A DNA stretch of 64,000 bases from Bacteroidota bacterium. Its GTDB lineage: Bacteria; Bacteroidota; Bacteroidia; AKYH767-A; OLB10. The stretch is from positions 248,001 through 312,000 of the forward strand of contig JADJPB010000005.1 in assembly GCA_016713445.1 (NCBI GenBank), in the 5' to 3' direction. Below are positions 29,320-38,386 of the stretch, in pieces (position 1 is the stretch's first letter; each line of letters begins with the position of its first letter). The notes under the pieces are model-generated. The model ran no database searches. It saw only the letters and a list, made by a program, of their open reading frames with translations, and was not told where the DNA came from. The translations under genes were made by a program, and so were the position numbers.

Positions 29320-31350
29320 CTACGGAGTAAACTTATACAAATTACTTGCCGTAAACAAATGCGTTAACTTACTCCATGTCTCAATACTGTTACGGTGACG
29401 AAGCACAATATAATAACGGTTGCCTATTACCGTAGAAGGAAAATTAAATGTTCCATTTCCATTGATATCAAACACACCCGAAGTTACAAATGAAGCCGGG
29501 CCCAAAACATTTGCCGAATCATAAAGTGCTACCGTAATCGTATCCGAAACAAGAGGATCTAACACTGGACTTGTCATTTGTCCTGCTCCGGAATAAAAAC
29601 CCTCAACCATCAATTTTAAATTCAACTGACTCACATTAATTACTAGAAACACTGAGGCACTGGTATCGACACATCCATTTGTATTTGATAAAATAATATT
29701 TCCAGACGTTGAACTTGCAGGAACATTAAACTCGAGCGATGATGCATTTAACACATTCGGAGTAGCGAATTGTCCACCCAACTCCACGGAATTCACATCC
29801 GTAAAATTAGTACCTGAAACATTTACTAACGTTGATGCGCCTCCGCTAGATGGAGTGAAAGTGGTGATATGTGGTCGGTCATTCACAATCACCTCCACCG
29901 AATCTTTTGCTGTACAACCTTGAACAGAGGTAGCCAACACCGAATAAAATCCCACTTGATTTGTATTAATGTTTGATATTTCTGGTTCAGCCAAATTGGA
30001 GTTAAAAGCTAACGGTCCATTCCAATTATAGAAATCGGCACCGCTTGCAGCTAGTGTCAATGTACTTCCTTCGCAAAGTGGACTATTGCTAGAAACGATC
30101 ACTTCAATGGGTGTTCCAGTAGCAATGGTATAGGTAATGGTAGTAATGCATCCATCTGCAGAAGAAACAGCAGCGGTATATTTTCCAGGCGTTAAATCAG
30201 ATATTGACATTCCGGTTGCTTGGCCATTATTAATATTTATTCTCCAACCCATATTCAAATGCACGCCACACATATAATACAACAATGCGGGGTGAGTTAA
30301 ATTCGGCGTAAAAACCATGGCGCCGCCTTGTAATTGACTATTCGTCACTCCTGAAAACACTTCATTTGCAAAACTTCCACCTGCGGTACTGGTCGTTATA
30401 TGAAAAGGATGCCCGGGAAACGTTCCGTTAAACGTATAATTCACTCCCCGAGTAACATTCAGCTCTTTACCTTGAACTCCATCCAACACATAACCCACAG
30501 GAAAACCCACTCCGAAATAAGGGTGGGTAGCATTTTTATTTGCTGTAGTCACCGCAAAAGCTGGACCTTGTTGGTTGATGGTATCCCAGGCAACTGTATA
30601 AGGCGGTAACCCACCAGAAACGGATAAATTTATACTTCCATTATTTCCAACACAAGCTGCAGCAACAGTTGCAGTAACAATTGGAGCCGGACATACAATT
30701 ACATTATCGATGCAAAAAGAAGGACGAGAACCTGAACCGGAAGAATCACGTTGCACCCAACGTAATTGAACATCGGATTGATTCTCGCAAGCAACGGGAA
30801 GTAAATATTGGTAACGCATACCATTTCTAGGAACGATACCGGAGGTTTGAACGCTTGTATTATTTACGTAGATGCTACCCGTTAGTGAGGTGAAAGTACC
30901 GTTTGTATTTCCAACACGGTATTGCAATTCCACATTATTTCTTCTAGTCTCGGTTGTACCATTATAAGGATTTCGAATCGTTGCTATGTCGAAGGTTACA
31001 ACAACATTTGCCTTCCCAATCGTATTTACGACTAGGCCTAATCCTACATCTATCGTTCCCGAAGATAGAATTCCCAACTTCCCTGAATAATTATGAACTC
31101 CTCCGGTAGTTGTTAAAGCGGTACTGCTGCCCAACAAATTGGAATTAGCTGTAGCACTCGTCGCTATGAAATTAGCCGTAGAAGTAGTGCCCAATTGCCA
31201 ACCTTGCCATCCTGCAGGATACGTGGTAGATGCAGCCGCTACGCCCGAAAAATCCTGTGTATAAGGGATGATTTGTGCAGTAGGGATCGTTTGTGCCTGT
31301 AAATTGAATGCAATAAACATGGCCAAAGACAAGAGTAGAAGAAGAAACAT
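29320..31350 (-). CDS. Secreted multidomain protein with an embedded type 1 copper (cupredoxin-like) domain; C-terminus apparently short
   Basis: 676 residues with a signal peptide (MFLLLLLSLAMFIAFNLQAQ). Order: lectin/jelly-roll-like beta domain with C-I-D-N-V (~30-210); SprB-like repeat (C-V-G-N-N-G-S-I-N-L-S-V-S-G-G-L-P-P-Y); cupredoxin-like domain (~255-375); Ig-like unit; IPT/TIG domain (~500-570); and a C-terminal beta domain (Y-Y-I-V-L-R-H-R-N-S-I-E-T-W-S). The cupredoxin carries H-P-F-H-I (His 314/317) and Y-Y-M-C-G-V-H-L-N-M-G (Cys 361, His 364, Met 367), the ligand spacing of amicyanin-type blue copper sites. The final domain in other Bacteroidota proteins normally continues through Y-D-F-T..., a dockerin-like stretch and a sorting signal; here it stops at L-Y-K-F-T-P. 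Either truncated or lost its export tag. Confidence 0.78.
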   Translation of the reverse strand: MFLLLLLSLAMFIAFNLQAQTIPTAQIIPYTQDFSGVAAASTTYPAGWQGWQLGTTSTANFIATSATANSNLLGSSTALTTTGGVHNYSGKLGILSSGTIDVGLGLVVNTIGKANVVVTFDIATIRNPYNGTTETRRNNVELQYRVGNTNGTFTSLTGSIYVNNTSVQTSGIVPRNGMRYQYLLPVACENQSDVQLRWVQRDSSGSGSRPSFCIDNVIVCPAPIVTATVAAACVGNNGSINLSVSGGLPPYTVAWDTINQQGPAFAVTTANKNATHPYFGVGFPVGYVLDGVQGKELNVTRGVNYTFNGTFPGHPFHITTSTAGGSFANEVFSGVTNSQLQGGAMVFTPNLTHPALLYYMCGVHLNMGWRININNGQATGMSISDLTPGKYTAAVSSADGCITTITYTIATGTPIEVIVSSNSPLCEGSTLTLAASGADFYNWNGPLAFNSNLAEPEISNINTNQVGFYSVLATSVQGCTAKDSVEVIVNDRPHITTFTPSSGGASTLVNVSGTNFTDVNSVELGGQFATPNVLNASSLEFNVPASSTSGNIILSNTNGCVDTSASVFLVINVSQLNLKLMVEGFYSGAGQMTSPVLDPLVSDTITVALYDSANVLGPASFVTSGVFDINGNGTFNFPSTVIGNRYYIVLRHRNSIETWSKLTHLFTASNLYKFTP

Positions 31351-31655
31351 AATATGTGGTTTAGGTAATTTTAGGGAAAGCTAGCAAGAATAGTTGAATG
31401 TTGCAACAATTATTTGGTGAAAGGAAAAATAGTAAATGCTAACTAATGAGTTTTTTTTGATTCTTTTAAATCCACAGTCTCATTGATAAAAACAGCTTTC
31501 ATTTAAGACTCAAACTGATTAAATATAACGAGATTTTACTATCTAAATTCTTATAAAAAGTCAAGTTTATATGAGATAAATCCATATGGTAAGAATATTT
31601 TTCTTTGAATATTAAATAATATTTATACATTCGTCTAACCTAAATATTCAGCTTT
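31351..31655. other. Intergenic region between divergent secreted-protein genes
   Basis: About 300 AT-rich bases between the cupredoxin-containing gene (minus) and the SprB-repeat gene (plus). Apart from the candidate promoter at 31604-31633 I see no gene, RNA or strong hairpin. Confidence 0.55.
31604..31633 (+). promoter_or_regulatory. Candidate promoter TTTG-N18-TACATTCG
   Basis: TTTG at 31604-31607 and TACATTCG at 31626-31633 (7 of 8 to TAnnTTTG counting the free positions) are 18 bases apart, 22 bases ahead of the ATG at 31656. Confidence 0.4.
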
Positions 31656-32944
31656 ATGAAAAACCCAATCACAGACTACAAGCTACAAGCTACAAGCTAC
31701 AAATTTTAATTCTAATTGCTGTTTTGAGTAACACAACTGCACTCTTTGCACAAGAATTAGAGGTGTCCTTAACCCCTGGAAATTATAATGGTTTTAATAT
31801 CTCATGTTTCGGGGCGCGAGATGGAAATATAGATGCAACAGTTACAGGTGGAACTCCACCCTACACCTATATTTGGACCAATGGTGCTACCACTCAGGAT
31901 TTGAATAATGTTGCTGCTGGATATTATAAAATTATAGTTAGAGACGCTTTGAGTGGCATTGTAGAAGTAGAAATTACCTTGATTGAACCTGAACAGATGT
32001 GGGTTGATTATTTACTTAGCAACTTTCCAAATGGGTATAATATTAGTTGTTATGATTGCTTTAATGGCCATATTCTGTTGTTTACCGGTGGAGGCGTAGG
32101 CCCTTATTCTTATGCATGGGAAGATGGTCCATCAACATCAGATCGCTTTAATTTAGGAAGAGGGGATTATGGTGTTAATATTACAGATGCAAATCAATGC
32201 GAACTTAGGCCCGAACTTTTTCAGATGACAGAGCCGGATCGCTCCGACTGGACACAATTTGGAAATACAGGAAGTGATCCAAATCTGCATTTTATTGGAA
32301 CCACAGATGCAAAAGATTTAAAAATTAAAACTTCCAACCAGGAACGACTAACCATTAAATCTAACGGCGAATTAAAAATCCATAACCTTCCATCAGGATC
32401 TGTTTACTTAGATGCAAATGGAATATTAAAATCAAACAGTATTGGGCAAAGTGTTCAGCCATGTACCAACTCTGGTCCTTTTTGGTGGGGCCTAAGTACT
32501 GGTGAAATTATTAGCTGCCCACAAAACAAAGTGGGCGTTGGTACTTGGGCGATTCCAACTGGAGTTCAGTTTAAAGTAGAAGGTGCTTCCTATTTTGATG
32601 GAAGCGTATATATTGGTGTCGATCCAAATACTGCTGTAGGTGGCTCAACGTATAAACTTTTGGTAGATGGAAAATTAGGAGCCAAAGAAATATATTGTTC
32701 TTTAGGAAACCCTTGGCCCGATTACGTTTTTGAAAATGATTACGAACTCTTAAACATCACGACACTTCGCAACTTCGTTTCAAAAAACAAACATCTTCCC
32801 GGTGTGCCTTCTGCTAGCGAGTTAGAAAGCAAGGGTGCAAATATGATGGAATTAATGAGCAAGGCTTACGAAAAAATTGAAGAACTGCATTTGTACATTT
32901 TTGATTTAGAAGAAAGGTTGCGAAATATGGAAGAAAGGAAATAA
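31656..32944 (+). CDS. Secreted SprB-repeat protein with tail-fibre-like C-terminal coiled coil; signal peptide out of frame
   Basis: The mature frame encodes two SprB-type repeats (F-G-A-R-D-G-N-I-D-A-T-V-T-G-G-T-P-P-Y and a variant), then a beta-rich segment of the phage-tail-fibre/collagen-like kind (L-T-I-K-S-N-G-E-L-K-I), and the common Bacteroidota C-terminal module P-W-P-D-Y-V-F ... N-K-H-L-P-G-V-P-S-A-S-E-L followed by a coiled coil (K-I-E-E-L-H-L-Y). There is no T9SS domain. The signal peptide core (I-L-I-L-I-A-V-L-S-N-T-T-A-L-F-A-Q) is in the mature frame, but the only ATG (31656) is one base out. Adding one A to the A5 run 31659-31663, or changing the number of 7-base units at 31676-31703, restores a 429-431-residue precursor. 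Slip error or phase switch is discussed in the findings. Confidence 0.75.
31676..31703 (+). repeat. Four tandem heptamers CTACAAG within a signal-peptide coding region
   Basis: Three exact copies of CTACAAG plus CTACAAA. Because 7 is not a multiple of 3, gain of one unit or loss of two would bring ATG 31656 into frame with the downstream secreted protein. Confidence 0.85.
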
Positions 32945-32990
32945 TAATATTTTTCTGATACTATTTTCTTTATTATTTAATTATACCATA

Positions 32991-34592
32991 ATGAAAATTC
33001 TCACTTCATCACTAATCTTTGTACTAATTGTCATTTGCCTAATTCCATTTTACGGAATTGCACAATCCTACAAGAATATTAGCCTAACCAATAATACGTC
33101 CGAAGATCAAGGTGTAGAAATTATCAAAAACGAAAACAACGAATATTTCATACTTTCAAATATTAGACCTGTTACAAATTCACTTTCAAGACTCGGAATT
33201 ACAAAGACAGATTCATTATTCAATCCTATATTTACAAAACTACTAGGAGATAGTTCAGTTAATTATTTCGCAGAAGGACTTAGCATCACTAAAGACTCTT
33301 CAATTATTGTAGTAAGTTCAAGTGTTGAATACATCCCAACTTACCATTATTTTATAACAATTATTAAAATAAATTATTTCGGTGATACTATTTGGACAAC
33401 CAATGTTAAAGATTCCAATAATCATTTGTTTCTAAAATTAATTCACACCTCTGGCGATAGTCTTTTTTTAGCAGGTTCTACTTGGAATTCGACATCAAAT
33501 AAATTCAGCGAAGGTTTATTCTATGTATTAAATCACAAAACAAATTCAGTAATAAGAACAATTAATTACTCCGACAACCAGCCATCAAATATGTTTTTTA
33601 TAGATGGAGTTTACAACAATAAAAGAAAAACATTTTTACTTTATGGAGCCGCATCAAATGATACGATTAATAACATCCACAAACCAATATTTCTTGAGTG
33701 TAATACTAATGGCTCAATTGTAAATACTTTAGCCTTTAACGATACAATTAATATTTCTAATGTGCAAATGGTGTCATCAAAAACAAATGGAAACATCTTT
33801 ATTGGATTTGAAAGATTCTCTACAAATCAATTCTCCGGATATATCTATTTTAAAATTGATTCTTTAAATAAGTTCATCTATTTCAAGCGTATTTATAATG
33901 GGAAAAATGATCTTGATTTTTATTCCTCATTTTGTATTGATTCTTCTGAATCAGTAATATTAACATCAGGTCCAAACACCATGTTCATTGATCGCTCTGG
34001 AGACATCTCTGCTTTAAATCTGACATTTCAAAATGTGCTTTATCCATTCGCTGGTATAAATTATTACAAAGGATTTACTATTAACGATAAAGCTTATTTC
34101 ATTGGAAATATTCGATTTCAACTGTCATCAAATTCAGATATTGCAATACTTGAAACTGATTTGCTAGGGGCTGGCTGTACAAATATTCCATTGTTTGAAA
34201 CGTCGAATAGCTTCCAACTTGCCAATTATTTACAATCTGTAAATCTTGACTCAAATTTTACATTTAACTACTCATCAGGCCTAAACATCAATTCTCATTT
34301 TCTCACGAGATTGAATCTATGCCCAAATACATCTGCAAATGAACAAACGAATAATTTTAAAAACGCCATTAAACTTGGTCCAAATCCCTTTTACAATGAT
34401 ATAAACATTAGCTCTTCCGAATCAATAAACAAAATTATTATTACTTCCATTGAAGGGAAATTAATAAATGAAATAAACATAAACCCAACTTTTTCGATTA
34501 ATTTAAATTTAAATTATCTGAAAGCTGGTGTTTATATTATAAAGCTATTTAACAATGCAAGTATTGCAAATTTAAAAATAATTAAATTATGA
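32991..34592 (+). CDS. Secreted protein with T9SS type A sorting domain
   Basis: 533 residues with a signal peptide (MKILTSSLIFVLIVICLIPF...IAQ). The body has loose repeats (S-I-I-V-V-S-S, G-D-S-L-F-L-A-G-S, I-L-T-S-G-P) consistent with a beta-propeller, but I cannot name the family. The C-terminus is a T9SS type A domain (KLGPNPFYNDINIS ... AGVYIIKLF ... NLKIIKL). The stop TGA overlaps the next gene's ATG (ATGA), so the two are translationally coupled. Codon usage is more AT-rich than in the core genes. Function unknown beyond export. Confidence 0.8.
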   Translation: MKILTSSLIFVLIVICLIPFYGIAQSYKNISLTNNTSEDQGVEIIKNENNEYFILSNIRPVTNSLSRLGITKTDSLFNPIFTKLLGDSSVNYFAEGLSITKDSSIIVVSSSVEYIPTYHYFITIIKINYFGDTIWTTNVKDSNNHLFLKLIHTSGDSLFLAGSTWNSTSNKFSEGLFYVLNHKTNSVIRTINYSDNQPSNMFFIDGVYNNKRKTFLLYGAASNDTINNIHKPIFLECNTNGSIVNTLAFNDTINISNVQMVSSKTNGNIFIGFERFSTNQFSGYIYFKIDSLNKFIYFKRIYNGKNDLDFYSSFCIDSSESVILTSGPNTMFIDRSGDISALNLTFQNVLYPFAGINYYKGFTINDKAYFIGNIRFQLSSNSDIAILETDLLGAGCTNIPLFETSNSFQLANYLQSVNLDSNFTFNYSSGLNINSHFLTRLNLCPNTSANEQTNNFKNAIKLGPNPFYNDINISSSESINKIIITSIEGKLINEININPTFSINLNLNYLKAGVYIIKLFNNASIANLKIIKL

Positions 34593-36554
34593 AAACTAAA
34601 ACGTTGCTTACTTTGTTGATACTACGATCGTTTATCCTTAATTCTCAAGATATAAAAAATCAGTATAATATGCCACCAATTGTGAATGAACTTGCTTGGG
34701 GTACTTTTATAAATACACCGGGAAATGGTTTGGCTGTTTCGTATAATATAGAAACTGTATCTTTTCCATTTATAGCTGATTGTATTAAACTCCCAATAGG
34801 ATGCGGCATTAACAATCCTGTTCTAAATAGAAATTTCACTTTACCAAATGATGCATACGATTTCACTTTTGATAAATGGGACTATATAAAAAGAAAAAAT
34901 TTCAAATACTAAATTTAACACCATTGGCTCAAGTCTTGCTTCATTTGCGTATGCAATTGACGCTCCTGTACTCAGCACTCCTGTTCGAAATTATTTTCGT
35001 CATAGCATTTTAAAACATACAATAAATATTCATTGTGAATCTAATTCAACTGCTAACCCAACTTCGAATCCAATTTTCAGTTTTTCCTGGATTCATGATA
35101 ATACACGTGGACGTATGAAACATTATCCATTTTGTCCGAACGGCGATATTAATTGTGCTGAAGATCAATATGATGTTTCGTTTGCTCCAATTATCCTTAA
35201 TAAAAGAAGCCATTTCTTCAATGAAACTGATGCTACAAGTATAGTTCCTATTTTGGGTACAATAAATTATTTTGATTATTCGAATATTATAAATGTAAAT
35301 TGCAATATATTGACAAATTTAACATCATATCCTTTACAAAATTGGCCATTTTCAACTAACAACGTATACCAAAAAGTTTACTTTCCGCCCTACTCTTTAG
35401 TTTCGGCTCCATTATATCAAGCAAGAGGTCAAACAATAGCTGGCTATGAAAGAATACTAAATACTTCAGACTTTCAAGCATTGTACGGTATTTCACATAA
35501 CTATCATATAAATTACGACTTCGATATCGTCAATACCGAAATAAGCGAATCCGATCACATCTTCTACAACCCCAGCGATGTAACTATTACAGCCCCAAAT
35601 TTATTTTTCCCATCCCATTATTCTTTTAGAACTATACGAGGTGTTTATCCATCACCTGCAGAAGTTGCAGCCGACGATATTGCAATAAACGGTGGACCAT
35701 TTAATGATCCTAGAGTAGTGCCTGTCCGTACTGATTTACGTTGCGAGGATGTGGCGAATTTCCCTCACAATGCATCTATTCCCGATGATGCTAAGTACGC
35801 TTCTCTCTATCGCTTGGCATCAGGAAGTAAACTTACCTTGAAGCCCTGTGTTAGCGTGTTTGATGCTGCCTTTATTCTTAATCCGGGTTCTACATTAGAA
35901 CTCGCCAATAAAACATCCATCATCGGTTTGCATCGAGTAGCTATTGATCGTAATGGCGGTCGACTCATTGAAAAATATGAATTAAATAGTGGTACGCTTT
36001 ATCTGCAAGATAAAACGGAAACGGCGATTGCACCAAATTCCTATCATGTAAATTCAAAAATATTTGCTGGAGAAAATGTTGATGTCTTCTCTCCTGTAGG
36101 TCCTTATATCGCTTCGACCGGAACAAATTTGGAACTCATCGCCCAAGATTATATAAAATTAGATCACGGCTTTCATGCAGAAGCAGGAGCTGAAGTGAAA
36201 ATTCAAATTGATCCAGCTCTACAAATTCCCTCTTGTCCTCCACCTGCAAGTGGAGGAAGTGGAAATCGGTTTGCAAATCTAGCTACCAACTCATTAATTG
36301 ACGCTACGGCGCACATTAAACTCTTGCCAACTCTCTTTACAAATTCAACCGGTATTTATTCCGAAAATATAAATGAAGATCCAATTGTTTCTGTTGAAGT
36401 ATTAGATGCGAATGGGAAAAAGATAAAGCAAATCAATGAAATCAATGATTACTTGATAGAAGTAGACTTATCAAACCTGAATGAAGGCATGTATTTCTTC
36501 ATCATTCAAACGAAAAATAATAGGAAGGTTTTGAAGGGAGTGAAGCAGAATTGA
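34589..36554 (+). CDS. Secreted protein with beta-helix-like region and T9SS type A domain, frameshifted
   Basis: After removing one A from the A6 run at 34894-34899 the frame gives 654 residues; without this it stops after 107. The frame after the break runs open through F-N-T-I-G-S-S-L-A-S-F-A-Y-A-I-D-A-P-V to the downstream part. The second half has the motif series G-S-T-L-E-L-A, K-I-F-A-G-E-N-V-D, D-Y-I-K-L-D-H-G-F-H-A-E-A-G-A-E-V, seen as 'I.L..GFHAEAG' in many T9SS cargo proteins, followed by a proline/serine linker and a type A sorting domain (E-V-L-D-A-N-G-K-K-I ... E-G-M-Y-F-F-I-I-Q-T). It overlaps the preceding gene by 4 bases. Function beyond surface export is unknown. Confidence 0.78.
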
Positions 36555-36603
36555 TTATTAGAGAAATGAAGTTACACTCCCTTTCCTTACTTTAAAATTT
36601 ACT

Positions 36604-37161
36604 TTACGCAAGACCAAGTTCTGTCTTTACATGTTGATATACCTGATCTATAATTTTATCACTAAACCTTCCTATCTTCATTTCCTTAAGAGTAGCAACA
36701 GTAAAATAATAATCACATACTTGGAGCTTTATTTCAAGGCTTGCCAATATATATAAAACGCCATGATGAATAATTGATTCACGATGTGCAACTTTTCTTC
36801 CTGCTCTTTCATCCAACAATAATTCGTGGTTGGATCCTAATGATTGATTTTGTGCAAAAACTTCTGCTTCGCCTTTATCCAATGCTTTTTCTGTCAAATA
36901 AATTTGTACTAAATCATCTCCATATTCATTGCATTGAAAAAACCAAGACGCATGATTTTTATAAAATCTGGTAATGAATTCGAATCGGATATTCTGCTCT
37001 TCATAGTCTCTATTCTTTTCAAAAAATTCGCGCTCCACTTCACGAGGGATCTTCACTTCATTGTAAATCAAATTTAGAAAATTTAATAAATCGAGATAGT
37101 AGAGACTTAATAATACGGATGTATCAATGATGGCAGTTGACTGCCCTTTACTTTTGTACAT
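36604..37161 (-). CDS. PIN-domain nuclease-like protein
   Basis: 185 residues, intact. The PIN (VapC-like) fold signature is visible: I-I-D-T-S-V-L-L-S-L (Asp13), a helix with R-E-V-E-R-E-F, K-G-E-A-E-V-F-A (Glu98/Glu100) and L-L-L-D-E-R-A-G-R-K-V-A (Asp117), the last typical of the DUF3368 subgroup. These acidic residues bind Mg or Mn in RNA-cleaving PIN toxins. The usual small antitoxin (UPF0175) is not next to it; instead a TIR-like protein precedes it by 6 bases in the same direction. The pair looks like a two-gene unit. Toxin, defence or regulatory roles are all open. Confidence 0.75.
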   Translation of the reverse strand: MYKSKGQSTAIIDTSVLLSLYYLDLLNFLNLIYNEVKIPREVEREFFEKNRDYEEQNIRFEFITRFYKNHASWFFQCNEYGDDLVQIYLTEKALDKGEAEVFAQNQSLGSNHELLLDERAGRKVAHRESIIHHGVLYILASLEIKLQVCDYYFTVATLKEMKIGRFSDKIIDQVYQHVKTELGLA

Positions 37162-37167
37162 TGAAAA

Positions 37168-37683
37168 TTATCTTTTTTCATTAGAAAATGTCCATGCAGC
37201 TAATAAACCAAGTCCAATGCTCAGTAACGCAATTCCGAGTCCGCTTTCATCATCTTGCTTCTTCCTTGTAACTTTATTTACTGAAGTGCCTACAAGTTTC
37301 TTCCTTAAAAAATCAGCAATGTTATGAAGCGCTTCATCCGTTTTTGTAAAGTCAACATGAATCTCCTTTACATTGGGTACACCTTTAAAATTAATTTTTA
37401 CTTCCTTATTTGCATCGTACAAAACAATTATTGGTTTCTTTTTCTCGATCGCAAATGCTAAATCTTCATTCTGTTGCTTTGACAATCGTTCTATGCAAAA
37501 TGAAACGACAAAATATGATTTGTCAATTCGGCTTTTGGTTTCAAGAGAAAGTCCAGTTGCACCAATTCGATAAGGCAACAAAATATTCAAGCCATAAAGA
37601 TTTGAAATCGTTTGCAATCTTAATGCTGTACTTTCTTCTGATTCCGATTTAGGATTATACGTTATAAAAATATTCTTAGACAT
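37168..37683 (-). CDS. TIR-like domain protein with C-terminal membrane anchor
   Basis: I choose the Met at 37683 (M-S-K-N-I-F-I-T-Y-N) because it begins the first beta strand; an in-frame Met 18 bases earlier would overlap the promoter. 171 residues. The N-terminal ~125 fit a TIR/STIR-like flavodoxin fold: I-F-I-T-Y-N-P, L-Y-G-L-N-I-L-L-P, I-D-K-S-Y-F-V-V-S-F-C, Q-N-E-D-L-A-F-A-I-E-K-K-K-P-I-I-V-L-Y-D. The Glu in Q-N-E-D-L (residue 73) sits where TIR NADases have their catalytic Glu. A charged linker leads to one helix (G-I-A-L-L-S-I-G-L-G-L-L-A-A-W). The PIN gene follows after 6 bases. Catalytic activity is inferred; it could also be a non-catalytic fold relative. Confidence 0.62.
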   Translation of the reverse strand: MSKNIFITYNPKSESEESTALRLQTISNLYGLNILLPYRIGATGLSLETKSRIDKSYFVVSFCIERLSKQQNEDLAFAIEKKKPIIVLYDANKEVKINFKGVPNVKEIHVDFTKTDEALHNIADFLRKKLVGTSVNKVTRKKQDDESGLGIALLSIGLGLLAAWTFSNEKR

Positions 37684-37698
37684 TGGTTTTCCTTTATA

Positions 37699-37730
37699 CA
37701 AATGTAGTATAAATAAGAAGAAAAGCCAAA
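37699..37730 (-). promoter_or_regulatory. Promoter TTTG-N20-TACATTTG of the TIR-PIN pair
   Basis: On the minus strand TTTG (37730-37727) and TACATTTG (37706-37699) match both Bacteroidota elements exactly with a 20-base spacer. The -7 box ends 15 bases before the TIR start codon. It is the best promoter match in the window. Confidence 0.7.
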
Positions 37731-37787
37731 CGGTTTTTGTAAATAAGTGTATTTAAACGTTTACAAATAGCAATGAAAGCACATCTT

Positions 37788-38249
37788 CTACTCCTCCAAA
37801 TTCTCCAAATTGTAAAAAATAATCCCCAATTTTCCCTCATCGCTCACTACAATGAATGTTTCCTTTAAGGTGGTTCGACTGCATTTCACCTTGTAAATTA
37901 AACTTAGCTGATTGTAACCAGAGGTGTCATCGTACTTTTTTTCTTCACTCACAAATTCAAATGATTGAATGGGTCCAGTGGTGTCAAGTAAACGAATGAA
38001 TTTTTGCACTTTCGCTTCCATGTTTTCACTTTGGTTAAAGCTAGAAGTGAAGTAATCGTCAACGCGATCGTAGTTTTCGTTTTTTAAATCGGTGAGAAGT
38101 CCCTCCACTATTTTTTTTGCTTCGTCCGTTTTTACATCAGCCGATCCACAACTGCTCAGAAAATTCATCAAGAAGAATAGAGAAATAAAATGGAATATAA
38201 ATTTTAGTCTTGAAGAATGATTTTTACTTTTCATATTTTGTGTTTTCAT
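37788..38249 (-). CDS. Small lipoprotein of unknown function
   Basis: From the Met at 38249 the product has 153 residues: a basic N-terminus, a hydrophobic stretch (F-I-F-H-F-I-S-L-F-F-L-M-N-F) and the lipobox L-S-S-C, so it should be acylated and membrane-attached. The mature part (I-V-E-G-L-L-T-D-L-K-N-E-N-Y-D-R-V-D-D-Y-F-T-S-S-F-N) resembles the DUF3887/DUF4019 type of small alpha-beta domain, a weak impression. The Fur-like box at 38247-38265 overlaps its start codon, and the divergent peroxiredoxin gene lies 137 bases away. Confidence 0.7.
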   Translation of the reverse strand: MKTQNMKSKNHSSRLKFIFHFISLFFLMNFLSSCGSADVKTDEAKKIVEGLLTDLKNENYDRVDDYFTSSFNQSENMEAKVQKFIRLLDTTGPIQSFEFVSEEKKYDDTSGYNQLSLIYKVKCSRTTLKETFIVVSDEGKLGIIFYNLENLEE

Positions 38250-38265
38250 GATGATAATCATTATG
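38247..38265. promoter_or_regulatory. Fur/PerR-like box
   Basis: The 19 bases match 16 of 19 positions of the classic Fur box (GATAATGATAATCATTATC), with the core TGATAAT-C-ATTAT intact. It overlaps the lipoprotein start codon and lies 122 bases upstream of the peroxiredoxin ATG. Binding by Fur or PerR is inferred from sequence only. Confidence 0.5.
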
Positions 38266-38352
38266 CGATGTTGAGTGTGTTATCTGCTATTCGAGCTAAC
38301 ATCTCCATAACGCTTCCCAAATGTAACTAATGTTACTGATTTAATGAATTGA

Positions 38353-38366
38353 CAAAAGTACTTTTG
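38353..38366 (+). promoter_or_regulatory. Candidate -7 box TACTTTTG within a 14-base palindrome
   Basis: CAAAAGTACTTTTG is a perfect palindrome whose right part TACTTTTG (38359-38366) matches TAnnTTTG, 20 bases before the peroxiredoxin ATG. An inverted repeat GTAAC-N4-GTTAC at 38323-38336 lies just upstream. The -33 element is poor. Confidence 0.45.
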
Positions 38367-38386
38367 CAAAACAAACAAATTAGAAT

